Shown here: in pieces, positions 25,895 through 33,583 of the stretch
How the letters are laid out: every line of letters starts with the position of its first letter
Numbering within the stretch: position 1 is the first letter of the stretch
Source: Halovivax cerinus
GTDB taxonomy: Archaea; Halobacteriota; Halobacteria; Halobacteriales; Natrialbaceae
Assembly: GCF_024498195.1 (NCBI RefSeq)
Contig: NZ_CP101824.1
Span: forward strand, 1,426,001-1,490,000
Reading direction: 5' to 3'
DNA length: 64,000 nucleotides
Position numbers and translations under genes: made by a program
Notes under the pieces: model-generated
Database searches by the model: none
The model's input: the letters and a program-made list of their open reading frames with translations, nothing else
What the model was told of the DNA's origin: nothing

Positions 25895-26203
25895 ATGAGT
25901 AAATCTGAGTCTGAGAAAGTGGTCTCTGTATCATCCCGCGGGCAGGCCACGATCCCGAAAGAGTTCCGCGAAGAGTTGGAGATCGAGACGCCCGGGCGGG
26001 TGAAGTTCGTCAGGACGGACGAGGGCGAAATCGTCGTTCGTCCTATCCACTCGGTTACGGATCTGCGTGGGGTTCTGTCCGGAAAGACCGACGAGCGGGG
26101 TCGTTCGGCCGTGGAGCGCTTGCGGGAGGAACGCGCTTCTGACAGAGCGAGCGAGGAAGCGTTGCGCCAGCGGTACGCCGATGATGAGGAGTCCGACGCA
26201 TGA
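25895..26203 (+). CDS. vapB: AbrB/MazE-family antitoxin (VapB-like)
   Basis: A 102-residue protein. The N-terminal swapped-hairpin DNA-binding domain is clear: VVSVSSRGQATIPKEFREELEIETPGRVKFV. The C-terminal part (SVTDLRGVLSGKTDERGR and following) is the usual toxin-wrapping tail. AbrB-type VapB proteins bind their own operator and the PIN toxin. The stop overlaps the start of the toxin gene (ATGA). Confidence 0.87.
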   Translation: MSKSESEKVVSVSSRGQATIPKEFREELEIETPGRVKFVRTDEGEIVVRPIHSVTDLRGVLSGKTDERGRSAVERLREERASDRASEEALRQRYADDEESDA

Positions 26204-26628
26204 CGATCGGGTCAGAGATCCCCGAGACGATCGTGTTCGACACCGAACCGCTGATCGCCTATTTTTGCGACGAACCGGGAAGTGATACCGTCGAGCGGTA
26301 CGTAGAGGCGGTCGAAGGTGCGGCGAACGGCTACATTTCGGCGATCAATCTCGCCGAGGTCCACTACGTCGTTCGTGCGATCGACGGTGAAGAGCGGGCG
26401 GACGCTGTCGTCGATGTGTTAGAAGAGAGCGGGATCCGCCGCGTCGACACCGACGCAACGTGGCCGGTAGCGGCTGATTTCACGTTTCGCTACGCGCCGG
26501 CGCTCGGCGACGCGTTCGCTCTCGGGACTGCGGCACACCTAGATGGGACGCTCCTGGTCGGTGCCGATGATGACTACGACGACGTCACCGACGTTCCGAT
26601 CACGCGTTTTCGAACCGAACCGGCGTAG
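26200..26628 (+). CDS. vapC: PIN-domain toxin (VapC-like)
   Basis: A 142-residue PIN protein with IVFDTEPLIAYF (first Asp), INLAEVHYVV (Glu) and LGDAFALGTAAHL (third Asp), then LLVGADDDYDD. Predicted Mg-dependent ribonuclease. It is coupled to the AbrB antitoxin by a 4-bp overlap. Directly downstream lies the second copy of the A-B zinc-ribbon module. Confidence 0.87.
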   Translation: MTIGSEIPETIVFDTEPLIAYFCDEPGSDTVERYVEAVEGAANGYISAINLAEVHYVVRAIDGEERADAVVDVLEESGIRRVDTDATWPVAADFTFRYAPALGDAFALGTAAHLDGTLLVGADDDYDDVTDVPITRFRTEPA

Positions 26629-26705
26629 AGAGCACCTCGGCGAGGGCGAGGACGGCGTCCCGCCAGAAGCCCGCGAGCCGTGACTCCTCGGCGGCGGTTC
26701 GCTGG

Positions 26706-26783
26706 CTGTGAAGCAACCCCTCCGGGTGTGACGAGTACCCGGAGTGTGGCGTCCGATCCCGTAAGAGGATGCGACTGAAAGCC
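26706..26783 (+). promoter_or_regulatory. Decayed structured leader before A2
   Basis: Corresponds to the leader at 20.18-20.28 kb. The CCGGGT/ACCCGG inner stem (26722-26727 with 26737-26742) and the GAAAGCC just before the start position survive. The 12-bp outer stem is lost, and the last hairpin is reduced to atccc...ggat. The decay coincides with the loss of the A2 start codon. Confidence 0.5.
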
Positions 26784-27132
26784 ACGATCCGCGTATAGAG
26801 TCACCACGGATACACGCCACGCACAGCCGGCCTACCGCTCACAAACGGATGCTCACGAGTCTAGCACCCCACTACACCTCCGGACCGATCTTCTCCCGCG
26901 CGTCGCCTGCGCGGACGACGACGATGCGGAGTATCTCGTCCTCGATCCAGCGCCGCCATCGACGTACGCGGCCAAACCGGGCCACCGCCCGATCGACTAT
27001 CCGCCGTGTCCCCACTGCGGCGAGCCGGTGATCACGGTCTGGATGTTCGGCCCGGACATGCACACCGCGGATCCCTGCCAGTGCGCGCTGACCCGTGAGG
27101 AAGTCGTGCGCCTCGGAGTTGATGAGCTGTGA
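26784..27132 (+). pseudogene. Zinc-ribbon gene A2, start codon lost
   Basis: From RHAQPAYRSQTDAHESS onward the copy is nearly the same as A1, including PPCPHCGEPV and DPCQCAL. At the position of the A1 ATG there is ACG (26784), and a frame change follows within the next 12 bases. No in-frame ATG or GTG occurs before the zinc ribbon itself. The 3' end still overlaps the GTG of B2 as GTGA. It is probably untranslated unless a non-standard start is used. Confidence 0.65.
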
Positions 27133-27377
27133 GGAGAGACGAGCCCGATCCCGTCGACGCCCCCGACCCGGAGAACGCGCCCGACCCCGTCGACGCCCCG
27201 GACGCGCCCGACCCCGTCGACGCCCCGGACGCGCCCGACCCCGCGGACGCTCCCTTCCCGCTGTGTCCGCACTGCGACCGCCCGGTCACCCGCTACACCT
27301 CCACGGGCCCGCACACGCACGTCGCGAGTCCATGCGGCTGTCGACTCACGCTCGCCGAGGTCCAGGGGATGCGGTAG
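27129..27377 (+). CDS. Small zinc-ribbon protein B2 (CPxC type)
   Basis: An 82-residue protein starting at GTG 27129. The first half is a run of Asp-Pro-rich hexads (DPVDAPDAP-like units encoded by imperfect 18-27 bp direct repeats). The second half is the zinc ribbon PLCPHCDRPV...SPCGCRLTLAEVQGMR. It has the same fold pattern as A1, so A and B look like tandem paralogues. This is the intact version of B in the island, and its 3' end recurs as the junction sequence. The function is unknown. Confidence 0.65.
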   Translation: MRRDEPDPVDAPDPENAPDPVDAPDAPDPVDAPDAPDPADAPFPLCPHCDRPVTRYTSTGPHTHVASPCGCRLTLAEVQGMR

Positions 27378-27464
27378 CGACCGACAGATCCACGAACGAA
27401 CTCGCCATCGCTCACGCTCGATCCCCGTCGAACCAGCCACCCTCGATCGCCGTCGTGCGAGCGC
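27300..27464 (+). repeat. Junction repeat copy 5 (end of B2 plus tail)
   Basis: The last 78 bp of B2 with the stop region ggatgcggtagcgacc and the 87-bp tail ending in gatcgccgtcgtgcgagc. The tail differs from copy 3 by only a few bases. Confidence 0.75.
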
Positions 27465-27656
27465 GGTCACTGTCGGCCTCGCTCACGCTCGTCACTCCCA
27501 ACCGGTCGCCGGCTCGGTGACCGACTCGGACGGGGGCGAGACCTGGCGGTCCTCGTCGGCGGAACGGGCATCCGTCACCGCTCCTTCGAGGATAGTCGTG
27601 GGGATGCGAACATATATGAGATACAATCTCGAATGGAGTCGATAGAGGTGTCAGGG

Positions 27657-28208
27657 ATGTCCGAGTCCTCGCGGGACGGCGTCCGGTCGTGGAGTGAGAC
27701 CGACAGTGCGCGCGAGCGGATCCGTTCGATCGCGGAAACGCTTCGGGAGCCCCGTTCGGTCAACTGGATCAGTGACCAGGCCGAGGCGGCGTGGGGGACG
27801 ACGAAGGAGGAACTCGAGTCCCTGGTCGAGCAGGGGCGGATCCGTCGCGTTGCGGTCGGCGACGCGACGCGCTACGAGCCGGACTACACCACGTTACTCT
27901 TCGAGGAAATTCGCGCGCTCATCGGCGACAACTCGCGCGAAGCGCTTCGGGACGAGTTGGCTGCGATCACGGAGGAAGTAGAAACGTGGCGGGAGACCTA
28001 CGGCGTCGAGACGTGGGAGGAACTCGAACGGTCGCTCGCGGACGACGACCTCTCGAGCGAGGACCTCCGCGAACGTCGCGACGTGATCGGGTTCTGGCGC
28101 GAGAACGAGGCGGATCGGCAACTCATCAAACACGCACTCTCCCTCTATTCGGACGTCGAATCCGCTCGTGAGACGATGGCGGACGCCGCCGACGGCGCCG
28201 CGAGCTAA
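27657..28208 (+). CDS. DUF7342-type winged-helix protein, predicted antitoxin
   Basis: A 183-residue protein with a winged HTH (RIRSIAETLREPRSVNWISDQAEAAWGTTKEELESLVEQG) and a C-terminal helical region including ALRDELAAITEEVETWRETYGVETWEELE. It is related to the HTH genes at 21.5 and 33.6 kb. ATG 27657 is preferred because a TATA-like catatatgag lies at 27611-27620. The earlier ATG 27633 is too close to it. The toxin gene that should follow is broken. Confidence 0.68.
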   Translation: MSESSRDGVRSWSETDSARERIRSIAETLREPRSVNWISDQAEAAWGTTKEELESLVEQGRIRRVAVGDATRYEPDYTTLLFEEIRALIGDNSREALRDELAAITEEVETWRETYGVETWEELERSLADDDLSSEDLRERRDVIGFWRENEADRQLIKHALSLYSDVESARETMADAADGAAS

Positions 28209-28223
28209 CCTGGCGCACACCGC

Positions 28224-28729
28224 ATGATCTTCCTCGCACATCGAGACCGCTACACCCAACGGACGCTCCTCCGTGACGTCCACGATCGGCTGACGAACCA
28301 GCCCGGCTGTTCGGACGTTCGGTACCGACCGTCCCGTCGGCGCCCCGGCACGTGATCGCCTCGGTCGATCCGGAGCCGTTCCTCGGTCGATCCCACGGAT
28401 GTGACCGCGCTCGGCTGGAAATTCGATTCTGGAATCTGACGGGTAACTCGCACGAATACTACCGTCTCAACTGGATCGAGCCCGCACGACGGCTCATGTT
28501 CGGATTCCATCGGGACGGCGATCACCCGGATCTCGGGCCGTGCCACGTACAACTCGATCACGAGGACGCGCCGATCGCTCGATACGAAGCCTCGGTTCTC
28601 GATGTGCATCCGCTCGCCGTTCTCGACGAGCGCCTCGGGCAGCTCCCGTCTGCCCTCTCGTCCATCCGGTGGGTCGACGGCACGCCGTCACTCCCGGGGT
28701 GGGACGGATCGGATTCCGCCCTCGGCTGA
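28224..28729 (+). pseudogene. Frameshifted TumE-like toxin gene
   Basis: From ATG 28224 the frame reads MIFLAHRDRYTQRTLLRDVHDRL... and stops near 28354. The continuation IASVDPEPFLGRS...RLEIRFWNLTGNSHEYYRLNWIEPARRLMFGFHRD is in another frame from GTG 28352 to 28729. The two parts look like one protein split by a frameshift near 28345. The order HTH gene then toxin-like gene matches the pairs at 21 and 33 kb. The second frame alone could still be translated. Confidence 0.5.
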
Positions 28730-28827
28730 AGCCGTTGGCTTCCTCCGTGCACTTCTGTGCGTCTGTAACAGCGTCGGCCGGGACTGGCCGAATCCGTATC
28801 GGACCGGTCGCCGTATCGACGGGAACG

Positions 28828-29095
28828 ATGGCGAGTTCCTCGAGTAACGGGCCCGTCCACGAGGCCGAAATCAGGCTGTGGCGCGAAGAGGGGGTGGATC
28901 GCCAGAGACGTCGAGACGGGCGTGACGACGCAGGGATCGTCCCGGGAGGCTGCGCTCGACACTCTCGACGATGCGGTCGCGCTCCGGCGGGGCGATCGCG
29001 GCCGGGAGCCGACGGACGCGGAACGTCGAGACCTCGGGATCGATCCGGGGGCGAACGAGACTGGCGAGCGGGAACCGCCCGACGTCCTCGAGTAG
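28828..29095 (+). pseudogene. hicB: hicB-like antitoxin gene, frameshifted
   Basis: From ATG 28828 the frame encodes MASSSSNGPVHEAEIRLWREEG. After a run of five G (28890-28894) the HicB sequence continues one frame over: GWIARDVETGVTTQGSSREAALDTLDDAV and on to EPPDVLE with a stop at 29093-29095. The pattern ETGVTTQGxSREEALxNL is the HicB partial RNase-H-like fold. One extra base in the G run explains the break. The HicA gene follows immediately. Confidence 0.7.
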
Positions 29096-29096
29096 G

Positions 29097-29348
29097 ATTG
29101 GACGCCGCACGGTTTCCGGCCGATAGGTCGTGACGGTCCTCGTCAATGTCGGCGGATTCGAGTGGCGACGGACGACGGGCGATCACGCGCAGTTGTACGA
29201 CGAACACCCGACGAACGACGACGATCGACGGTGGGTGCCGGTGCCGTTGCACGACGAACGTCGGACGGGGACGCTCAGGGATAGTGCGGAACGTGCCGGT
29301 GCCAACGATTTCGATGCGTTCTGTGCGTGGATCGATCGGAACGCGTAG
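29097..29348 (+). pseudogene. hicA: hicA-like toxin gene with altered start and in-frame stop
   Basis: The frame 29097-29348 encodes IGRRTVSGR, then TAG at 29124-29126, then VVTVLVNVGGFEWRRTTGDHAQL...VPLHDERRTGTLRDSAERAGANDFDAFCAW. The GDH and VPLHDE...GTLR parts match HicA RNA-binding toxins (catalytic His in the GDH/GSHH position). The expected ATG has become ATT, and the GAG after SGR has become TAG. Translation from GTG 29130 would give a 72-residue protein lacking the first strand and helix. It is probably inactive, like its partner. Confidence 0.65.
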
Positions 29349-29445
29349 CGGTCGTCGCGATTCCGGTCGTGCGTTCCACTGTCGCTGATCCAGTTCTCCG
29401 ATGCGAGGAGTCGATACGTGGCCCGTCGAGCCGTCCGGCGGTCGA

Positions 29446-29618
29446 TCCACGGGCCCGCACACGCACGTCGCGAGTCCCTCCGGCTGTCGACTCACGCTCG
29501 CGGCGGTCCAGGGGATGCGGTAGCGACCGACAGATCCCACGAACGAACTCGCCACGCCGCCCACGCTCGATCGAGTTCGTTCTCGATCCGTCCGCCCTCG
29601 ATCGCCGCCGTGCGAGCG
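29446..29618 (+). repeat. Junction repeat copy 6
   Basis: Starts at ccacgggcccgcacacgcac inside the second half of gene B, passes the stop region ggatgcggtagcgaccgac, and ends with gatcgccgccgtgcgagc. The B portion encodes SPSGCRLTLAAVQGMR with the first Cys of the CxC pair changed to Ser, so it no longer encodes a zinc site. Confidence 0.75.
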
Positions 29619-29836
29619 GGGCACTCCCGCTGCGCGCTCGTCTCCTGTCAGCCCGCCGGTCGTTCGTTCGAAGTCGACTCGGATCGGGCGAATACCGAGC
29701 ACAGTTTCCGTCTCCGACCGTTCCACATCGACGCGCTCGACTGGTCGACGCGGTCGGGTTCCCGGCTCTCGGTGTGCCAGCCGACGGTGGCGCCGACGAA
29801 CGTGTATAGGCTATCGCGACCAACTGTCGACCGTAC

Positions 29837-30115
29837 ATGGCCAGTATCGTTCGCACGGAGGACGTTCTCGGTGGCGAGCCCCGCATCGACGGGACGCGTG
29901 TCGGGGTTCTCGACGTCTACGAACTCGTCATCGATGGCGGCTACGCCCCCGCCGACGTGGCCGATCAGCTCGGCCGGAGCCACGCTGAGATATACACGGC
30001 GCTCGCGTACTATCACGACCATCCCGAGGAGATGCGTCACCTCCGTCGGGATCGCGAGGAGACGACGTCGACGCTCGCCGACGAGGCGTTGCAGCCGCCG
30101 GAACCAGCACAGTGA
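29837..30115 (+). CDS. DUF433 family antitoxin-like protein
   Basis: A 92-residue protein with the DUF433 signature IVRTEDVLGGEPRIDGTRVGVLDVYELVIDGG followed by PADVADQLGRSHAEIYTALAYYHDHPEEM, which contains an HTH-like segment. DUF433 genes commonly pair with DUF5615 PIN-like genes as toxin-antitoxin modules. The stop overlaps the GTG start of the (split) DUF5615 gene. It is closely similar to the intact pair at 43.3-44.0 kb. Confidence 0.82.
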   Translation: MASIVRTEDVLGGEPRIDGTRVGVLDVYELVIDGGYAPADVADQLGRSHAEIYTALAYYHDHPEEMRHLRRDREETTSTLADEALQPPEPAQ

Positions 30116-30136
30116 CGCGCTCGGTTTGCACCGACG

Positions 30137-30150
30137 AACACGTTCCGAGC
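30137..30150 (+). repeat. Left 14-bp direct repeat flanking the VapBC insertion
   Basis: aacacgttccgagc, within the DUF5615 gene, identical to 30992-31005. Confidence 0.75.
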
Positions 30151-30249
30151 ACCGGATGCCGGGTTCGTACTGATCGAACGTGTACTCGGTCGAGAGCGGC
30201 TCGCCACCGGCTTTCCCGCCGATTGATGCCACTCGGCCGAGTCCCCGGG

Positions 30250-30636
30250 TCAGGCGAGTTCTCGCGGATCGATGTGATCGACTTCCACGATATCGGGGTA
30301 GAGGGTATCGGTCGAGACGATCGGTTCCTCGAGCACCATCGCCGCGCCGAGGTGGATCGCATCGAACTGGTTCAGTCGATCGTACGCGCGCTGTAACACC
30401 ATTCCAGCATCGAGATGCTCGATTCGCAACGGAACGATCGTGATTTCGTTCGCATCGAGCCGGTCGTGGATCGTCGTCAGCCTGTCGAGTCCCCACTCGC
30501 CTTCCATAGCGTACTGGACTTCGATACAGGTTGCGACGGACGTCTTCGGGTCGGCGATCGCGTCTACGTCGACGGCAGAAGACAGCCAATCGTCGTCTTT
30601 TAGCACCGATAACACGACGTCGGTATCAACGTACAC
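30250..30636 (-). CDS. vapC: PIN-domain toxin (VapC-like)
   Basis: A 128-residue PIN protein: MYVDTDVVLSVLKDDDW with the first Asp, CIEVQYAM with the Glu, and LNQFDAIHLGAAMVL with the third Asp, followed by IVSTDTLYPDI. Predicted ribonuclease toxin. It overlaps the upstream RHH gene by 11 bp on the minus strand. The pair sits entirely inside the disrupted DUF5615 gene. Confidence 0.85.
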   Translation of the reverse strand: MYVDTDVVLSVLKDDDWLSSAVDVDAIADPKTSVATCIEVQYAMEGEWGLDRLTTIHDRLDANEITIVPLRIEHLDAGMVLQRAYDRLNQFDAIHLGAAMVLEEPIVSTDTLYPDIVEVDHIDPRELA

Positions 30637-30850
30637 GTTTTCGCTCCAGTCGGTCCTCGACGTCCTGTTTCGCCCGGTGAGCCGTCTCCTCGTGGAGGCG
30701 TTTCAACCGGGATTCGCGAGCCACGAGGCGGGCTCCGTATCGGAGTGCGTCGGACCGCGAACCGAACTTTCCCTCCGCGACGAGTTTATCGAGTTCCTCG
30801 ACCAGGCCGTCGGGGATCGAGACCGGGATCGATTTTCTGTCCGCGCTCAT
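30626..30850 (-). CDS. vapB: Ribbon-helix-helix antitoxin (VapB-like)
   Basis: A 74-residue protein with an RHH fold: RKSIPVSIPDGLVEELDKLVAEGKFGSRSDALRYGARLV, and a charged C-terminal helix that would contact the toxin. It precedes and overlaps the PIN gene. A TATA-like tatacatatgtgtag lies just upstream of the start on the coding strand (about 30851-30870), consistent with a promoter for this pair within the insertion. Confidence 0.85.
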   Translation of the reverse strand: MSADRKSIPVSIPDGLVEELDKLVAEGKFGSRSDALRYGARLVARESRLKRLHEETAHRAKQDVEDRLERKRVR

Positions 30851-30991
30851 AGCTATACATATGTGTAGCTCTCTAATAACGGTTTGGCCCGGGGTGCGGG
30901 CGGACGCGCACGCGGGGAGGTGAACCCGTCTTCATCGGTGAGACCCGTATTCCGTAGACAGTTCGTCCTCGGGTGCTGACGCGTAGTCGGA

Positions 30992-31005
30992 AACACGTTC
31001 CGAGC
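30992..31005 (+). repeat. Right 14-bp direct repeat flanking the VapBC insertion
   Basis: aacacgttccgagc, identical to 30137-30150. The reading frame of the DUF5615 gene is in the same phase across both copies. Confidence 0.75.
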
Positions 31006-31522
31006 GTTTTCGTCACGGCTCTCCGATCGAACGGGTACGTCGTCGTGACGGCCAATTCGGTGTTCGGAGAAGGGACCGACGATCGTCGGCTGCTCGAGTA
31101 CTGTGGCGAGGCAGGTCACGTGTTCGTCACGCACGACAAGACGGACGTCGGCGGCGCGGTCGGCGATAGCGTCGACCACGCGGGGATCGTCATCTACACC
31201 GATCCGGTGTTTCCGCGCGCGGATCCGAACGGGGCGGTTCGGTCCATCGAACGGATCCTCGAACACTAGTCACCGACCGACCTCGCCGGCGAGCGTGTCT
31301 GGCTCGATCAGTGGCGCCGTACCGCGGACGAGAGCGTACGGGAACGGACGTCCGTTCTCGTCGACGGCCGACCCACTGTCCGATCCCGATACCCTCGACC
31401 CGCGCCGCCAACAGAATCGGTCCGAGAGAACCTGGTCGAGCAGTCGGCCTCCCCGTCGTGACCGAACTGTGTCGACACCATCGTCGCGTGTGGACCTGCA
31501 GTTCGGATCACCACGTCGCGAG

Positions 31523-31660
31523 TCCCTGCGGCTGTCGACGCACGCTCGCGGCGGTCCAGGCGATGCGGTAGCGACCCTACCGTCCACTGAACGAGACACT
31601 TCCCTCCACTCTCGATCCGATACCCGTCGAACCACCCTCGATCGCCGTCGTGCGAGCGCG
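31523..31660 (+). repeat. Junction repeat copy 7
   Basis: Starts at cacgtcgcgagtccctgcgg, encodes SPCGCRRTLAAVQAMR up to the stop, and continues through a tail (ccgtccactgaacgagacac) shared almost exactly with copy 1, ending in gatcgccgtcgtgcgagc. The spacers on both sides (31270-31522 and 31661-31843) hold no supported gene. Confidence 0.75.
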
Positions 31661-31843
31661 GGTCCGCTACCGTCGGCTTCGATGCGAGTTGCGACGTTGC
31701 CCCACCCTCCACTCTCGATCGCCCGTCGAACGGAGACGATACGTGGCCGGTTGGGGACGCCGCATCGATCCGGACGCGTGCGTCTCGCTTGCAAACGGAC
31801 TCGAACCAGAGACAACTCTCGCGAGCGATCGTGACTCGGTGCG

Positions 31844-32239
31844 CTAGTCCTGGGCGACGGCCGTCGGATCGAGGGCACCGCCATCCCGTAACTCGGCGTC
31901 GAAGGAAACGAGCTCGGCGTCGTGATTGTGCGCACAGGCCAGAACGAGGCAATCGATCGGGTAGCGGAGCGTATCCGTTTGCAGTCGATTCGCGGCCATC
32001 ATGTCGGACGCGTCGGGAATGACGACACGAACGTCGGCCGTAATTTCGTGCTGGATTTCCTGCGCTCGCGACTGTTTGAGGCGCTGTTTCTTCGTCAGAA
32101 CGGAGCGTAGTTCCATGAGATTCATCGTCGCCGCTGGGAACTCGTGATCCGCGTCGAGCAGCTGCGTGGCGACGGCGCCCGTTTCGGGCTCGTCGGTCAC
32201 CGCCGCGATGAAGCAATTCGTATCGAGAAAGAGTCTCAT
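31844..32239 (-). CDS. vapC: PIN-domain toxin (VapC-like)
   Basis: A 131-residue PIN protein. MRLFLDTNCFIAAVTD has the first Asp, MNLMELRSVL the Glu, and LRYPIDCLVLACAHNHDAELVSFD the third Asp and the closing strand. The start overlaps the stop of the upstream 58-residue antitoxin-like gene by 4 bp. Predicted ribonuclease. Confidence 0.83.
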   Translation of the reverse strand: MRLFLDTNCFIAAVTDEPETGAVATQLLDADHEFPAATMNLMELRSVLTKKQRLKQSRAQEIQHEITADVRVVIPDASDMMAANRLQTDTLRYPIDCLVLACAHNHDAELVSFDAELRDGGALDPTAVAQD

Positions 32240-32412
32240 CGCCGTTCTCGAAGGGACCGAACTTCTTCGACGGAGTCGACGTCCAGGTCGGCCGCCAGTC
32301 CGCGGAGGCGAGTTCCCAGCGGCTCGCGCTCGCTATTCGTCACATCGCTCGAACGCGCGAATTCGCTCGCTTCGTCGGCGAAGACTCCCATAGGGTACGA
32401 GAGGTGTGCCAT
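32236..32412 (-). CDS. Small antitoxin-like protein upstream of PIN gene
   Basis: A 58-residue protein starting MAHLSYPMGVFADEASEFARS and ending VDSVEEVRSLRERR. It has no clear HTH, AbrB or RHH motif but is acidic, and coupled to the toxin start by ATGA. Position and size argue for an antitoxin. The start ATG at 32412 was chosen because upstream frames are low-complexity and shared with repeat sequence. Confidence 0.6.
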   Translation of the reverse strand: MAHLSYPMGVFADEASEFARSSDVTNSEREPLGTRLRGLAADLDVDSVEEVRSLRERR

Positions 32413-32546
32413 CGATATACCAGTCGGTGCGATCCCATCGCCGCACCGATGTCCACACGGGTGAGTGACCGAGCGCCCGATGGCATCGAGAACGGCCGGG
32501 TGGCTACTCGACCGGCGGCTGTGCCCTCGACGTGCCTGAATCGTTG

Positions 32547-33115
32547 CGACGGGCCCGCACACCCACGTCGCGAGTCCCTCCGGCTGTCGACTCACCCTCG
32601 TTGAGGTCCAACGGATGCGGTAGCATCGCCAAGCGATCGCTCCGATAGCACTCGCCACCCCGCCACTTCGATCGAGTTCGCCTCGAACCGTCCACCCTCG
32701 ATCGCCGTCGTGCGAGCACGTCGACAGCTCCTCCCGGGAACGGTGTCCGCGATCGACGCTCGCGGTCGTTTGACGAATCGGCGGCGTCCCACCGGATCGC
32801 ACCGGTGTGTCGCCACTGACGAGCGCGTCGGCGAGTCGGCTGTCGCGTCGAGTATCCGAAACCGATAGCTTCGGGTGGCGCCACGACGCGGCCGCCGATC
32901 GCGTCAGTCCGCGCCCGGGTGATCGAATCGAACGCGACTCACTCGGTCGCGAGTTCGTCGTAGATCTCCGCGTGTTCGTCCAGGTCGTGCCGGCCGAGGA
33001 ACCGGATGCGGTAGCGCCGCATCCTCGGGGGAGAGATCGTCGGGAATCTGTTGCTGGTCGCGCTCGGCTGCCATACTCACTCCTCGCTACGGGCGTCACG
33101 ATCGTACTCGTTCGG
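32547..33115 (+). repeat. Junction repeat copy 8 within the second 0.5-kb duplicated block
   Basis: The B-derived part begins at acgggcccgcacacccacg and passes the stop region ggatgcggtagc, with a tail to about 32718 ending gatcgccgtcgtgcgagc. From about 32744 the sequence is nearly identical to 22.19-22.54 kb, including the frameshifted mini-gene and the last 14 codons of the neighbouring gene (ending RDARSEE). On this copy that gene is otherwise absent, and a TumE-like gene ends instead at 33139. Confidence 0.75.
32939..33074 (-). pseudogene. Mini-gene remnant, frameshifted, copy 2
   Basis: The same 136-base arrangement as at 22383-22518: MAAERDQQQIPDDLSPEDAA in one frame and RYRIRFLGRHDLDEHAEIYDELATE in the next. 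In this copy an internal ATG (from gaggatgcgg) could start a 27-residue MRRYRIRFLG peptide. The shared frameshift means it predates the duplication, or that the short downstream frame is the real gene. Confidence 0.4.
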
Positions 33116-33138
33116 TTCGTCGACCCTCGAGTCGTGCG

Positions 33139-33582
33139 TCACTTCTCGGAGAGTATCGCGGTCACTTCGTCGAGGATCTCCCAGGTGACGCGCGCCGGTT
33201 CGACGCTGTTGAACGCGAAGGGCTCGTACGCGTACGAGTCGCCATCGCTCGCTCGTTCCTGGTAGTGGCCGAGGCCGTCGACGTGCGTCTGCTCGTGGTG
33301 GTGCCAGCCGCAGTCGAACCCGGTGTCGTCTGCGTAGTGAAAGCGAAAGTGCGGCGGAGCGCCTGCCGGTCGAACGAACCACGCGACCGTGAGGGTTCCG
33401 GGTGGCGCGTCCGAGCCGACGAGCAGCGGGTCGATCGCCGCGCGGAGCTGGGTGTAGAGGGCGTCGTGGGGGTGGCCGTCGACGCTCGTGATCGCAGGGT
33501 GTCTACGGAGCTCTCGACGGATTCCCTGGAGGGCGGCGTGCGACGCGCGTCGCGGATCTCGCCCGTCGTCTGTCGGGGCCAT
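33139..33582 (-). CDS. TumE-like toxin family protein
   Basis: A 147-residue protein with PPHFRFHYADDTGFDCGWHHHEQTHVDGLGHYQER, the aromatic/His-rich core seen in the other TumE-like genes here, and a C-terminal ARVTWEILDEVTAIL helix. It follows the DUF7342-type HTH gene with a 1-bp gap. Predicted toxin of a two-gene operon on the minus strand. Confidence 0.62.
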   Translation of the reverse strand: MAPTDDGRDPRRASHAALQGIRRELRRHPAITSVDGHPHDALYTQLRAAIDPLLVGSDAPPGTLTVAWFVRPAGAPPHFRFHYADDTGFDCGWHHHEQTHVDGLGHYQERASDGDSYAYEPFAFNSVEPARVTWEILDEVTAILSEK

Positions 33583-33583
33583 C

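Larger units (their letters stand above)
30112..31269 (+). pseudogene. DUF5615 PIN-like toxin gene split by a VapBC insertion
   Basis: The 5' part starts at GTG 30112 and encodes MTRSVCTDEHVPS up to 30150. The rest resumes at 31006 with VFVTALRSNGYVVVTANSVFGEGTDD and ends at 31269. Removing 30151-31005 (855 bases, exactly 285 codons) restores a 100-residue DUF5615 protein with the LDEHVP-type first acidic site and VTHDKTDV. The 14-base sequence aacacgttccgagc sits at both edges (30137-30150 and 30992-31005). The 3' part alone is open from 30973, so a truncated product is possible but would lack the first catalytic Asp. Confidence 0.72.
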
